12,493 nucleotides of DNA from Nocardioidaceae bacterium (GTDB lineage Bacteria; Actinomycetota; Actinomycetes; Propionibacteriales; Nocardioidaceae): positions 1 to 12,493 of the forward strand of contig JACCSH010000102.1 in assembly GCA_013813125.1 (NCBI GenBank). Reading direction: 5' to 3'. The notes beneath the pieces are model-generated. The model did no database searches, was not told the origin of the DNA, and saw nothing but the letters and a program-made list of their open reading frames with translations. Shown in pieces: positions 1 through 6,788 of the stretch. The number at the start of each line of letters is the position of its first letter. Within the stretch, counting starts at the first letter, position 1. The position numbers were made by a program, and so were the translations under genes.

Positions 1-939
1 GCCAAGGTGTCGGACAAGCGATCCGCACGGGAGCGCATCGACGCCGACGCCGTCGCCATGGCTCAGCGCCTGGACGAGCAGACAGGCTCCGCGCGGCCGG
101 CGAGTCTCGATGCGGAGGTCCGGGCAAAGCTCCTTGACGCTTGTGCCGACTCTGCCGATGTGCCAGTCATCGTCAAGGCCCTCGAATCGACGTCGCTCAT
201 CCGAGCCCGACGCGCCAGTGCCTGGCCGGTCACGGCATGGCTGTCCCGGTGGCGTACGGATCCGATAAGCCGCCTTCCTCCAGCCGACGCCCCCGGCAAC
301 GGCGAGGGCGTCCACTTAGACCACGCTGACTCAACCAAGGACGGTGAGACTGCTGAAGCGGCTCGCACGACCGCACGTTTGGCGCAAACCCGTCCAGTGC
401 CTCGAACAAGAGTTGACATCGCAGTGGGGGAGGTTGTCGATGACGTCACCACGTACATGGCGAAGCCCTGGGAAGTGGCGGTCCGGGACGCGTCCACCGC
501 GCGGCTGGAGGCTTTCGCCCAGTCCCTCGAGTCAACTTTTTCACCTGCGGAACTTTCGGCAGCGGAAGGGCGCCACTGGTCGGACATGGTTCGCTGGCTG
601 CAATGGGCGTTGATGGCGGCTGCTCTCGGCGGTGGCGCCTGGCTGCTGTCCATCGTCGCGGCAAACGCGTTCGACGCCCAGCCGTCGCAGGTTCGGCTCG
701 GGAGCATCTCGTTGCCGCTCATCCTGCTTGGCGCGGGACTCGGCCTCGGTCTCCTGATCGACGTCGTAGGTCGTGTTGCTGCCCGGCCCTGGGCTCGTCG
801 CAAGGCCGCAGCCGCGGACAGTCGCCTTCGGGCAGAGCTAGCGACGAAGTTCGACGAGTTGGTAGTGGATCCACTCGAAGCCGACCTTGAGGCATACCGC
901 AGCAGCCGGCAGGGACTGCGTGACGCGCTTCGCCGATGA
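1..939 (+). CDS. YfjP-like membrane GTPase, C-terminal part (5' end outside window)
   Basis: The reading frame is open to the left edge, so this is the C-terminal fragment of a larger protein; the GTG at 7 is probably not the real start. The 312 visible codons begin with a charged helical segment, followed by a region with PVIVKALE and SAWPVTAWLSRWRTDP. I recognise that pattern from the part of actinobacterial YfjP/Era-like GTPases just after the G domain. Two hydrophobic stretches follow, at about residues 199-221 and 233-257 counted from the GTG at 7; these would be membrane helices. The tail is a charged, probably coiled, helix ending in RDALRR. No Walker A or other G-domain motif lies inside the window, so the GTPase assignment rests on resemblance of the C-terminal half and on its position before an ssb-like gene. 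In this family the protein is expected at the inner face of the membrane; its precise role is not settled. A generic two-helix membrane protein is the alternative. Confidence 0.72.
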   Translation, partial: AKVSDKRSARERIDADAVAMAQRLDEQTGSARPASLDAEVRAKLLDACADSADVPVIVKALESTSLIRARRASAWPVTAWLSRWRTDPISRLPPADAPGNGEGVHLDHADSTKDGETAEAARTTARLAQTRPVPRTRVDIAVGEVVDDVTTYMAKPWEVAVRDASTARLEAFAQSLESTFSPAELSAAEGRHWSDMVRWLQWALMAAALGGGAWLLSIVAANAFDAQPSQVRLGSISLPLILLGAGLGLGLLIDVVGRVAARPWARRKAAAADSRLRAELATKFDELVVDPLEADLEAYRSSRQGLRDALRR

Positions 940-1013
940 GCCTCGTCCCCAGGCTTGGCTTCGCCGCAGCGACCTCCACAGGTTGATGATGACCTCTAGG
1001 GATCGGTTCCGTT

Positions 1014-1039
1014 GAGCCGCAGGCTGGGCTTTCCGGCTC
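1014..1039 (+). other. Weak inverted repeat in the 940-1114 gap
   Basis: GAGCCG at 1014-1019 is matched by CGGCTC at 1034-1039 across a 14-base loop. It lies between the YfjP-like gene and the ssb-like gene in the longest intergenic gap of the window. No T-run follows, so it is not a classic intrinsic terminator; it may be a weak hairpin or chance. I could not define a promoter for the ssb-like gene in this gap with confidence. Confidence 0.25.
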
Positions 1040-1100
1040 GGCTGATGTGCGCGCGGGGCAGCGTTTCTCAAAGGGCGTCCAACCGGCCACAGCCACGTCA

Positions 1101-1108
1101 AAGAGGAG
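1101..1108 (+). promoter_or_regulatory. Ribosome binding site of the ssb-like gene
   Basis: AAGAGGAG lies 6 bases before the ATG at 1115. It supports that start over the downstream alternatives and indicates well-initiated translation. Confidence 0.75.
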
Positions 1109-1114
1109 ATACGG

Positions 1115-1600
1115 ATGTCTGAAACCGCAATTTCGATGATCGGCCATGTGGGAACGGACGTCGACTACCGCAAAGTGGGCAGTGGCACCGACCTGAGCAC
1201 GTTTCGATTCGCCACCACCCCACGCCGATGGGATCGCAACCAGCGCCAGTATGTCGACGGGACGACGAGCTGGATCTCCGTCCAATGCTGGCGGGCGTTG
1301 GCCGTTCACGTGAAGGACTCGGTCCGCCGCGGCGACCCGGTGATCGTCGTCGGCAAGCTCAAAACAGAGGAGTGGACCAAGGACGGTGTGCGCAACTCCC
1401 GCTTCGTCCTCGAGGCAGTGTCTATGGGACATGACCTCAACCGGGGGATCAGCACCTTTCACAAGGTCGCCCGCCAGGTTGAGGCGCCGGTCGACGAAGT
1501 CTTAGCTGCGACGGAGGCGTTGCAGGAGATAGAAGCGGCCGACGCGATCGGTGCAGGCGACTTCGAGTCCGACGCGAGCAGGTGGCGGGAGGCTTCCTGA
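1115..1600 (+). CDS. Single-stranded DNA-binding protein family (SSB paralogue)
   Basis: This 161-residue protein has an SSB-type OB fold over roughly residues 1-105. Visible family features are the opening MIGHVGTDVDYRKV, a TFRFATTPRRWD strand, and the core TSWISVQCWR with tryptophans 53 and 60 at the positions of the DNA-stacking aromatics. It continues with RRGDPVIVVGKLKTEEW. The C-terminal 55 residues are alanine- and glutamate-rich and end in RWREAS. There is no glycine-rich linker and no acidic tip of the DDDIPF kind through which housekeeping SSB recruits partners. I infer that this is the actinobacterial SSB-like paralogue found beside ettA (Rv2478c-like in mycobacteria), not the replicative SSB that is normally encoded between rpsF and rplI. 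It probably binds single-stranded DNA as an oligomer, but its partner set should differ. A strong ribosome site precedes the start. Confidence 0.85.
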   Translation: MSETAISMIGHVGTDVDYRKVGSGTDLSTFRFATTPRRWDRNQRQYVDGTTSWISVQCWRALAVHVKDSVRRGDPVIVVGKLKTEEWTKDGVRNSRFVLEAVSMGHDLNRGISTFHKVARQVEAPVDEVLAATEALQEIEAADAIGAGDFESDASRWREAS

Positions 1601-1673
1601 CCGATCGGGCTCCGCATCCGAGAGCGGGCACGCGATTGGGAAGGCGTGCGACTGGGTCGTAGGCTTCCTGACC

Positions 1674-3349
<1,676 letters not shown>

Positions 3350-3353
<4 letters not shown>

Positions 3354-3372
3354 CGGGCGAACCCATCGTCAG
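3350..3372. other. Inverted repeat spanning the convergent stops of ettA and marR
   Basis: CTGACG (3350-3355) and CGTCAG (3367-3372) form a 6-base-pair stem with an 11-base loop. Both TGA stop codons, ettA at 3351-3353 and marR at 3369-3371, sit inside the arms, and only 15 bases separate the two coding regions. It could act as a weak bidirectional hairpin. No T-run is present, so termination is uncertain. Confidence 0.3.
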
Positions 3373-3857
3373 GCAGGCTGTGCTGAGAGCGTCGGATCGG
3401 GTTCGCCTGTCTGCAGCTCGTCGGCCACAGCAGTGAAAGCGCGGTGAATCGCGTCAAGGTCCTCTGGTGACACCACGTCGATCAACGAGGCGCGCACGCT
3501 GGCGACGTGGGCGGGTGCGGCGTCCACAAGCCGGTCGTAGCCAGCATCGGTCAGCCGGGCCCAGACACCCCGGCCGTCGGTTGAGCACTGGCGGCGCTCA
3601 ACAAGACCGACCTGCTGCATGCGCGTCACCGTGTGGGTGATCCGGCTTCGGGAGTTCTTGACTGAGTCGGCGATCTCCGCCATGCGCAGGGAACGGTCCG
3701 GTGCCTCAGAAAGCCGCACCAAAATCTCGTACTCAGGCAGGGAAAGCCCATGCCTCTCCCGCAGATCGCGGTCGAGACGTTCGATGAGCAGGGTCGACCC
3801 GAGGAGGTACGCGCGCCAGGCACGCTGCTGATGCTGCGTCAGCCACTTAGCCGTCAT
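3369..3857 (-). CDS. MarR-family transcriptional regulator
   Basis: This 162-residue DNA-binding protein has the MarR winged-helix layout: N-terminal dimerisation helices (about 8-36), GLSLPEYEILVRLSEAP, a helix-turn-helix region MAEIADSVKNSRSRITHTVTRMQQVGLVERR (about 59-89), a wing with DGRGVWARLTDAG (about 94-106), and C-terminal dimer helices. MarR proteins bind palindromic DNA as dimers and usually release it on binding a small ligand or on oxidation. The frame is open 20 codons further upstream. I chose the ATG at 3857 because the family N terminus fits there and because the upstream extension would be translated through a perfect palindrome that looks like the operator. The gene lies 84 bases downstream of the thiolase on the same strand and converges on ettA. 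The ligand cannot be read from sequence; an acyl-CoA or aromatic-acid signal is a guess from the thiolase neighbour. Cys91 next to the wing is the only cysteine I see. Confidence 0.88.
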   Translation of the reverse strand: MTAKWLTQHQQRAWRAYLLGSTLLIERLDRDLRERHGLSLPEYEILVRLSEAPDRSLRMAEIADSVKNSRSRITHTVTRMQQVGLVERRQCSTDGRGVWARLTDAGYDRLVDAAPAHVASVRASLIDVVSPEDLDAIHRAFTAVADELQTGEPDPTLSAQPA

Positions 3858-3875
3858 AACGCGATCCCATAGAAC

Positions 3876-3893
3876 AAGTTTATCGCTAAACTT
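3876..3893. promoter_or_regulatory. Probable MarR operator, perfect 7-4-7 palindrome
   Basis: AAGTTTA-TCGC-TAAACTT is an 18-base perfect inverted repeat that begins 19 bases before the marR ATG at 3857. It is an AT-rich island in a GC-rich setting. On the marR strand it contains TAAACT, a TANNNT-type -10 element, so bound regulator would block RNA polymerase. Size, symmetry and position are those of MarR-family autoregulatory sites. I saw no second copy in the window, including at the thiolase/thioesterase promoter region. Confidence 0.72.
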
Positions 3894-3907
3894 CTCGGCG
3901 CGGGACC

Positions 3908-3929
3908 GAGTGAGCAAAACGCTCGGCTC
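3908..3929 (-). other. Imperfect hairpin between thiolase and marR
   Basis: GAGC-AAAAC-GCTC forms a 4-base-pair inner stem, and outer GAG/CTC add three more pairs across a small internal loop. It lies just beyond the thiolase stop and upstream of the marR operator. It could weakly separate the two transcription units. It lacks a terminal T-run on the thiolase strand, so it is only a candidate. Confidence 0.28.
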
Positions 3930-3941
3930 CGGGTGGTGAGC

Positions 3942-5159
3942 TCACACTCGCTCGAGGATCATGGCCATCCCCTGGCCTCCCCCGACGCACAAGGTGATGA
4001 GACCAGTCGACTTGTCGTGGAAGTCGAGGGAGTTCAACATAGTCGCTTGCAGGCGGGCCCCTGTCATACCGAACGGATGGCCCACCGCGATCGCTCCGCC
4101 GTTGACGTTGAGCCGGTCGAGATCGATGCCGAGGTCCAGGTACGACGGCACAACCTGCGCCGCGAACGCCTCGTTTATCTCAACCAGGTCAATGTCGTCG
4201 ATCGTCATTCCGGCGCGGCGCAGAGCCTGGTGTGACGCTTCGACGGGTCCCAACCCCATGATCTCCGGCGACAGGGCGCTGACGCCCGTGGAGATGATCC
4301 GAGCCAGCGGTTTGATGCCCAGCTCTCGGGCCTTGGTGTCGCTCATGATGACCACTGCCGCGGCTCCGTCATTGAGCGAGCAGCAGTTTCCGGCAGTGAC
4401 CAGGCCATCGGGGCGAAAGACAGGCTTGAGCTGCGCGACCGCCTCATACGTGACACCTGGCCGAGGACCGTCGTCGGTCTCTACCTTGGTGCCGTCCGGT
4501 AGCACCACCGGGGTGATCTCCCGCTGCCAGAAGCCGGTAGCGATTGCTCTCTCCGCAAGGTTCTGGCTCCGGACTCCGAACTCGTCCAGCACCTGGCGAC
4601 TGATCCCCCGGGACTGCGCGAGGTTCTCGGCAGTCTGGCCCATTGGGATGTAGATATCGGGCAGCGCGCCATCGTTTCGAGGATCGTTCCACAATGGCGC
4701 ACCTCCTTGTGCCGCCTGAGCCGTGCGGTGTCCAGCGGCGGCGAAGGCCTCGTTGCGGGTGCCGGGGTGCGAGTCGGAGTTGCCGTTGACGAACCGGGAT
4801 ACCGTTTCAACGCCGGCCGAGATGAAGACATCGCCCTCACCAGCCTTGATCGCATGAAAGGCCATCCGCGACGTCTGGACACTCGAACCGCAGTAGCGGG
4901 TCACCGTTGTCGCCGGCAGGTGGTCGAAGCCGAGCAGCACGGCAACCACGCGGCCCATGTTGAATCCCTGCTCACCGCCGGGGAGCCCACACCCCAACAT
5001 CAGATCGTCGATCTCAGTCGGATCCAACTCGGGCAGTTTGGCGAGCACTGCCGCGACCATGCTGGCCGCCAGGTCGTCGGCGCGGACATCTTTGAGGGAG
5101 CCCTTCTTCGCTCGGCCGATCGGTGACCGTGCCGTCGCCACGATGACAGCGTCAGGCAT
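3942..5159 (-). CDS. Acetyl-CoA C-acyltransferase (thiolase, FadA family)
   Basis: This 405-residue thiolase cleaves 3-ketoacyl-CoA with CoA to acetyl-CoA and a shortened acyl-CoA, the last step of beta-oxidation, or runs in reverse to condense acetyl-CoA. The nucleophile is Cys90 in VTRYCGSSVQT. The acid/base residues are His361 in GGAIAVGHPFGMTGAR and Cys391 in CVGGGQGMAM, and the VEINEAFA motif is at about 327-333. All catalytic residues are present and length is normal. Overall it resembles the mycobacterial FadA3 type by memory; substrate chain length cannot be read. The frame extends 24 codons upstream, but MPDAVIVATARSPIGR is the usual N terminus, and AGGAGG at 5165-5170 lies 5 bases before the ATG at 5159. 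A thioesterase gene diverges from it, and a MarR regulator follows on the same strand, which suggests a small acyl-CoA metabolism locus. No membrane or export signal is seen, so it should be cytosolic. Confidence 0.94.
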   Translation of the reverse strand: MPDAVIVATARSPIGRAKKGSLKDVRADDLAASMVAAVLAKLPELDPTEIDDLMLGCGLPGGEQGFNMGRVVAVLLGFDHLPATTVTRYCGSSVQTSRMAFHAIKAGEGDVFISAGVETVSRFVNGNSDSHPGTRNEAFAAAGHRTAQAAQGGAPLWNDPRNDGALPDIYIPMGQTAENLAQSRGISRQVLDEFGVRSQNLAERAIATGFWQREITPVVLPDGTKVETDDGPRPGVTYEAVAQLKPVFRPDGLVTAGNCCSLNDGAAAVVIMSDTKARELGIKPLARIISTGVSALSPEIMGLGPVEASHQALRRAGMTIDDIDLVEINEAFAAQVVPSYLDLGIDLDRLNVNGGAIAVGHPFGMTGARLQATMLNSLDFHDKSTGLITLCVGGGQGMAMILERV

Positions 5160-5181
5160 AGGCCCCTCCTCAGAGATTCGT

Positions 5182-5192
5182 GTGAGCCTCAC
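5182..5192. promoter_or_regulatory. Short inverted repeat in the thiolase/thioesterase divergent promoter region
   Basis: GTGAG-C-CTCAC is an 11-base perfect inverted repeat in the 80-base gap between the divergent starts at 5159 and 5240. A second small repeat, CGGCC-AAC-GGCCG, sits at 5209-5221. Either could be a regulator site for one or both genes. Neither resembles the marR palindrome, so the neighbouring MarR is not an obvious ligand. Short repeats like these also arise by chance in GC-rich DNA. Confidence 0.25.
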
Positions 5193-5239
5193 CGAGCCTA
5201 CTGTCACGCGGCCAACGGCCGAAACTGCCAAAATGAGCT

Positions 5240-5659
5240 GTGCCTCGACACGTCTTCATGCTCAAGCCGCGTTGGTCGGACCTAGACGCCTACAACCATG
5301 TGAACAACGTGACCTGGCTCGAGTACCTGCAGGAAGCCCGGGTCGACATGTTGTTCGTCCACGCTCCAACCCGCGGAGCGGAAGGTCTCGCCTCTGGTGT
5401 GTTGGTTGTCCGGGCGGAGATCGACTACCGACGAACCATGCACTTCCGCCAGGAGCCGTACCCCATAGAGATGTGGGTCTCCAAGATCGGTGGCGCATCT
5501 TTCACGATCAGCTACGAAATCGCTGACGACGATGCTGACGGCACCCGCCGGGTATACGGTCAGGCGTCGACAGTGCTGGCCCCTGTCGACCCGGTCAGTG
5601 GGCGACCAAGGCGCCTGAACGCAATTGAGCGCGCAGTGCTGAGCCGGTTCGTCGACTAG
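5240..5659 (+). CDS. Acyl-CoA thioesterase, hotdog fold (4HBT family)
   Basis: This 139-residue protein fits a single hotdog domain that hydrolyses acyl-CoA to free acid and CoA. The N-terminal signature RWSDLDAYNHVNNVTWLEYLQEARVD is the 4-hydroxybenzoyl-CoA thioesterase-like motif, with the conserved acid at about Asp16 followed by HVNN. Later strands DYRRTMHFRQEP, IEMWVSKIGGASFTISYEI and VYGQASTVLAPVD match the remainder of the fold. Such enzymes are usually cytosolic homotetramers. The start is GTG at 5240, giving the usual short lead before the signature; an in-frame ATG at 5258 is possible but would leave only four residues before it. The Shine-Dalgarno is weak. It diverges from the thiolase across an 80-base gap, and by memory a similar thioesterase (Rv2475c) lies in the corresponding mycobacterial region. 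Substrate is unknown; short or medium acyl-CoA is likely given the neighbour. Confidence 0.88.
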   Translation: MPRHVFMLKPRWSDLDAYNHVNNVTWLEYLQEARVDMLFVHAPTRGAEGLASGVLVVRAEIDYRRTMHFRQEPYPIEMWVSKIGGASFTISYEIADDDADGTRRVYGQASTVLAPVDPVSGRPRRLNAIERAVLSRFVD

Positions 5660-5693
5660 TTTTGCGCGGGCAAGGGCTCCGGGTGGTGGCGGT

Positions 5694-6161
5694 TCACCGG
5701 CTGGGCGGTCGGCGTCTGGAAGGGGCAGACGGCGTCTCCTCGAGGGAGATCAGGTCAGGGGGGTTGTCCGGCTCATCCGCCGAGTTGACCAGAAAATGTG
5801 CCGCCCTCGAGACGTACGCCCAGAACTGTCCGACCTGTTCATCCGTCATACCCGACGCTTGTAAGGCGGTGCGCATATGGGCCAACCACAGGTCTCGAGC
5901 CCGGGGGGTAACAGCGAAAGGGGCATGGCGCATGCCCAGTCGCGGATGCCCACGCCGTTTCGAGTATGTCGTCGGACCTCCCCAGTACTGCTCCAGGAAC
6001 ATCCTCAGATGCACCTCCGCCGGACCCAGATCCTCGTCGGGGTAGAGGGCGCGAAGCTCCGGGTCAGCGGCCACGCCGACATAGAACGTGCGGACCAGCC
6101 GCACGAATGTCTCGTGCCCGCCCACGGCGTCGTAGAAAGACTCGGTCTGCGAGGACGTCAC
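5694..6161 (-). CDS. glbO: Group II truncated haemoglobin (trHbO)
   Basis: This 155-residue globin binds haem and reacts with oxygen, nitric oxide or peroxide; actinobacterial GlbO is linked to oxygen handling and peroxidase-like protection. The family core FYDAVGGHETF, LRALYPDEDL, LRMFLEQYWGGP and GHPRLGMRHAPF is intact. Counting from the start, distal Tyr27 (B10), Tyr40 (CD1), proximal His79 (F8) and Trp92 (G8) keep the spacing of M. tuberculosis GlbO, where they are Tyr23, Tyr36, His75 and Trp88. The globin part ends near AAHFLVNSADEP at about residue 130. The last 25-30 residues are a proline-, serine- and arginine-rich tail. The start is GTG at 6161, which gives the usual MTSSQTESFYDAVGG opening; no clear Shine-Dalgarno is seen, and translation may be leaderless. 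It is divergent from the OsmC gene and converges on the thioesterase with 34 bases between stops. Confidence 0.95.
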   Translation of the reverse strand: MTSSQTESFYDAVGGHETFVRLVRTFYVGVAADPELRALYPDEDLGPAEVHLRMFLEQYWGGPTTYSKRRGHPRLGMRHAPFAVTPRARDLWLAHMRTALQASGMTDEQVGQFWAYVSRAAHFLVNSADEPDNPPDLISLEETPSAPSRRRPPSR

Positions 6162-6205
6162 CGCACCAGTGTCTCAGCCCGCGGGCGGACATGCAGAGGG
6201 CCGCG

Positions 6206-6250
6206 TTCACTGAGGCAATATTGGGGCACACATTTATTACAGCTCGGAGG
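6206..6250 (+). promoter_or_regulatory. Tentative promoter and ribosome site of the OsmC-family gene
   Basis: The region is locally AT-rich. TTCACT at 6206-6211 with CACATT at 6229-6234, spaced 17 bases, is a possible -35/-10 pair, though both hexamers are poor matches. GGAGG at 6246-6250 lies 5 bases before the ATG at 6256 and is a convincing ribosome site. I see no SigR-like GGAAT element here. Confidence 0.35.
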
Positions 6251-6255
6251 TATGT

Positions 6256-6684
6256 ATGACAATCACTCGCAACGCCAAGGCCCACTGGGAAGGCTCCTTG
6301 TTCGAAGGCAAGGGCCAAGTGAAGCTCGAGTCATCGGGGCTCGGTAGCTTCGACGTCACCTGGGCCTCGCGCGCCGAGGACCCCAACGGTCGCACCAGCC
6401 CCGAGGAGCTGCTCGCCGCTGCCCACTCCAGCTGCTTCAACATGCAGTTGTCGAACGTCTTGGTCAAGGCAGGCAACGAGGCACAATCCATTGACACGTC
6501 CGCAGAAGTGGACTTCAAGCCAGGCACAGGCATCACCGAGATTCGGCTGACCGTACGCGCAAAGGTCGAAGGACTCGACAACGATGCGTTTGTCACAGCT
6601 GCAGAGGCCGCCAAAACAGGCTGCCCCGTTTCGCAGGCTCTGAGGGCTACTCCGATCAAGCTGGACGCCGCGCTGGCGGAATAG
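6256..6684 (+). CDS. OsmC-family peroxiredoxin
   Basis: This 142-residue protein has the OsmC/Ohr fold, which reduces organic hydroperoxides with a reactive cysteine pair in a dimer. The peroxidatic cysteine is Cys60 in SPEELLAAAHSSCFNM, and the second is Cys123 in KTGCPVSQAL. Arg39 and a glutamate in SPEELL (Glu50/51) are present to activate the thiol. The N-terminal TRNAKAHWEGSLFEGKGQVKLES and the extent of the protein fit the OsmC subgroup better than Ohr. The start is supported by GGAGG 5 bases upstream; an out-of-frame ATG at 6252 is ignored. It faces away from glbO, and the two share an upstream region of about 95 bases, so a redox signal may act on both. It is cytosolic. The exact electron donor (lipoyl protein, mycothiol or other) cannot be read from the sequence. 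Confidence 0.94.
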   Translation: MTITRNAKAHWEGSLFEGKGQVKLESSGLGSFDVTWASRAEDPNGRTSPEELLAAAHSSCFNMQLSNVLVKAGNEAQSIDTSAEVDFKPGTGITEIRLTVRAKVEGLDNDAFVTAAEAAKTGCPVSQALRATPIKLDAALAE

Positions 6685-6772
6685 GCCGACCCAGCCGGGC
6701 CCGAGAACCTCCGGGCGCTCACTCAGGAGGCGAGGATCGCCGGTCAGGTTGCTCGAGGTAGCTCAGACACCA

Positions 6773-6786
6773 CTTCCTGCCGGAAG
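6773..6786. other. Small hairpin next to the mscS stop
   Basis: CTTCC-TGCC-GGAAG is a 5-base-pair stem with a 4-base loop, two bases past the mscS stop codon. It lies in the 104-base convergent gap between the OsmC gene and mscS. It has no T-run on either side, so it is at best a weak RNA 3'-end structure. Confidence 0.25.
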
Positions 6787-6788
6787 CG

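Noticed and set aside
63..803. Long minus-strand open frame opposite the YfjP-like gene
   Set aside because: It lies fully antisense to a gene with family-like sequence, is Arg/Ser/Ala-rich as GC-rich shadow frames are, and has no recognisable motif.
719..1462. Minus-strand frame of 247 codons across the gap and the ssb-like gene
   Set aside because: It overlaps two real plus-strand genes and its composition (Arg, Pro, His, Cys) is that of a shadow frame.
3936..3945. GTGAGCTCAC palindrome over the thiolase stop
   Set aside because: It falls mostly in coding sequence and stop codon, and 10-base palindromes are common; no regulatory reading is supported.
3961..4653. Plus-strand frame of 230 codons inside the thiolase
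   Set aside because: It mirrors thiolase codons, including the catalytic regions, and is rich in Ser, Arg and Pro with no family resemblance.
4957..5526. Plus-strand frame bridging the thiolase and thioesterase
   Set aside because: It runs antisense to the thiolase N terminus and out of frame with the thioesterase, both of which are well supported.
6177..6186. GCCCGCGGGC palindrome between glbO and the OsmC gene
   Set aside because: Ten-base all-GC palindromes are expected by chance at this base composition, and it is not placed at a recognisable promoter element.
6699..6716. GCCCG/CGGGC hairpin after the OsmC gene as terminator
   Set aside because: The stem is only 5 base pairs with an 8-base loop and no T-run; such pairs are frequent in this GC-rich background.
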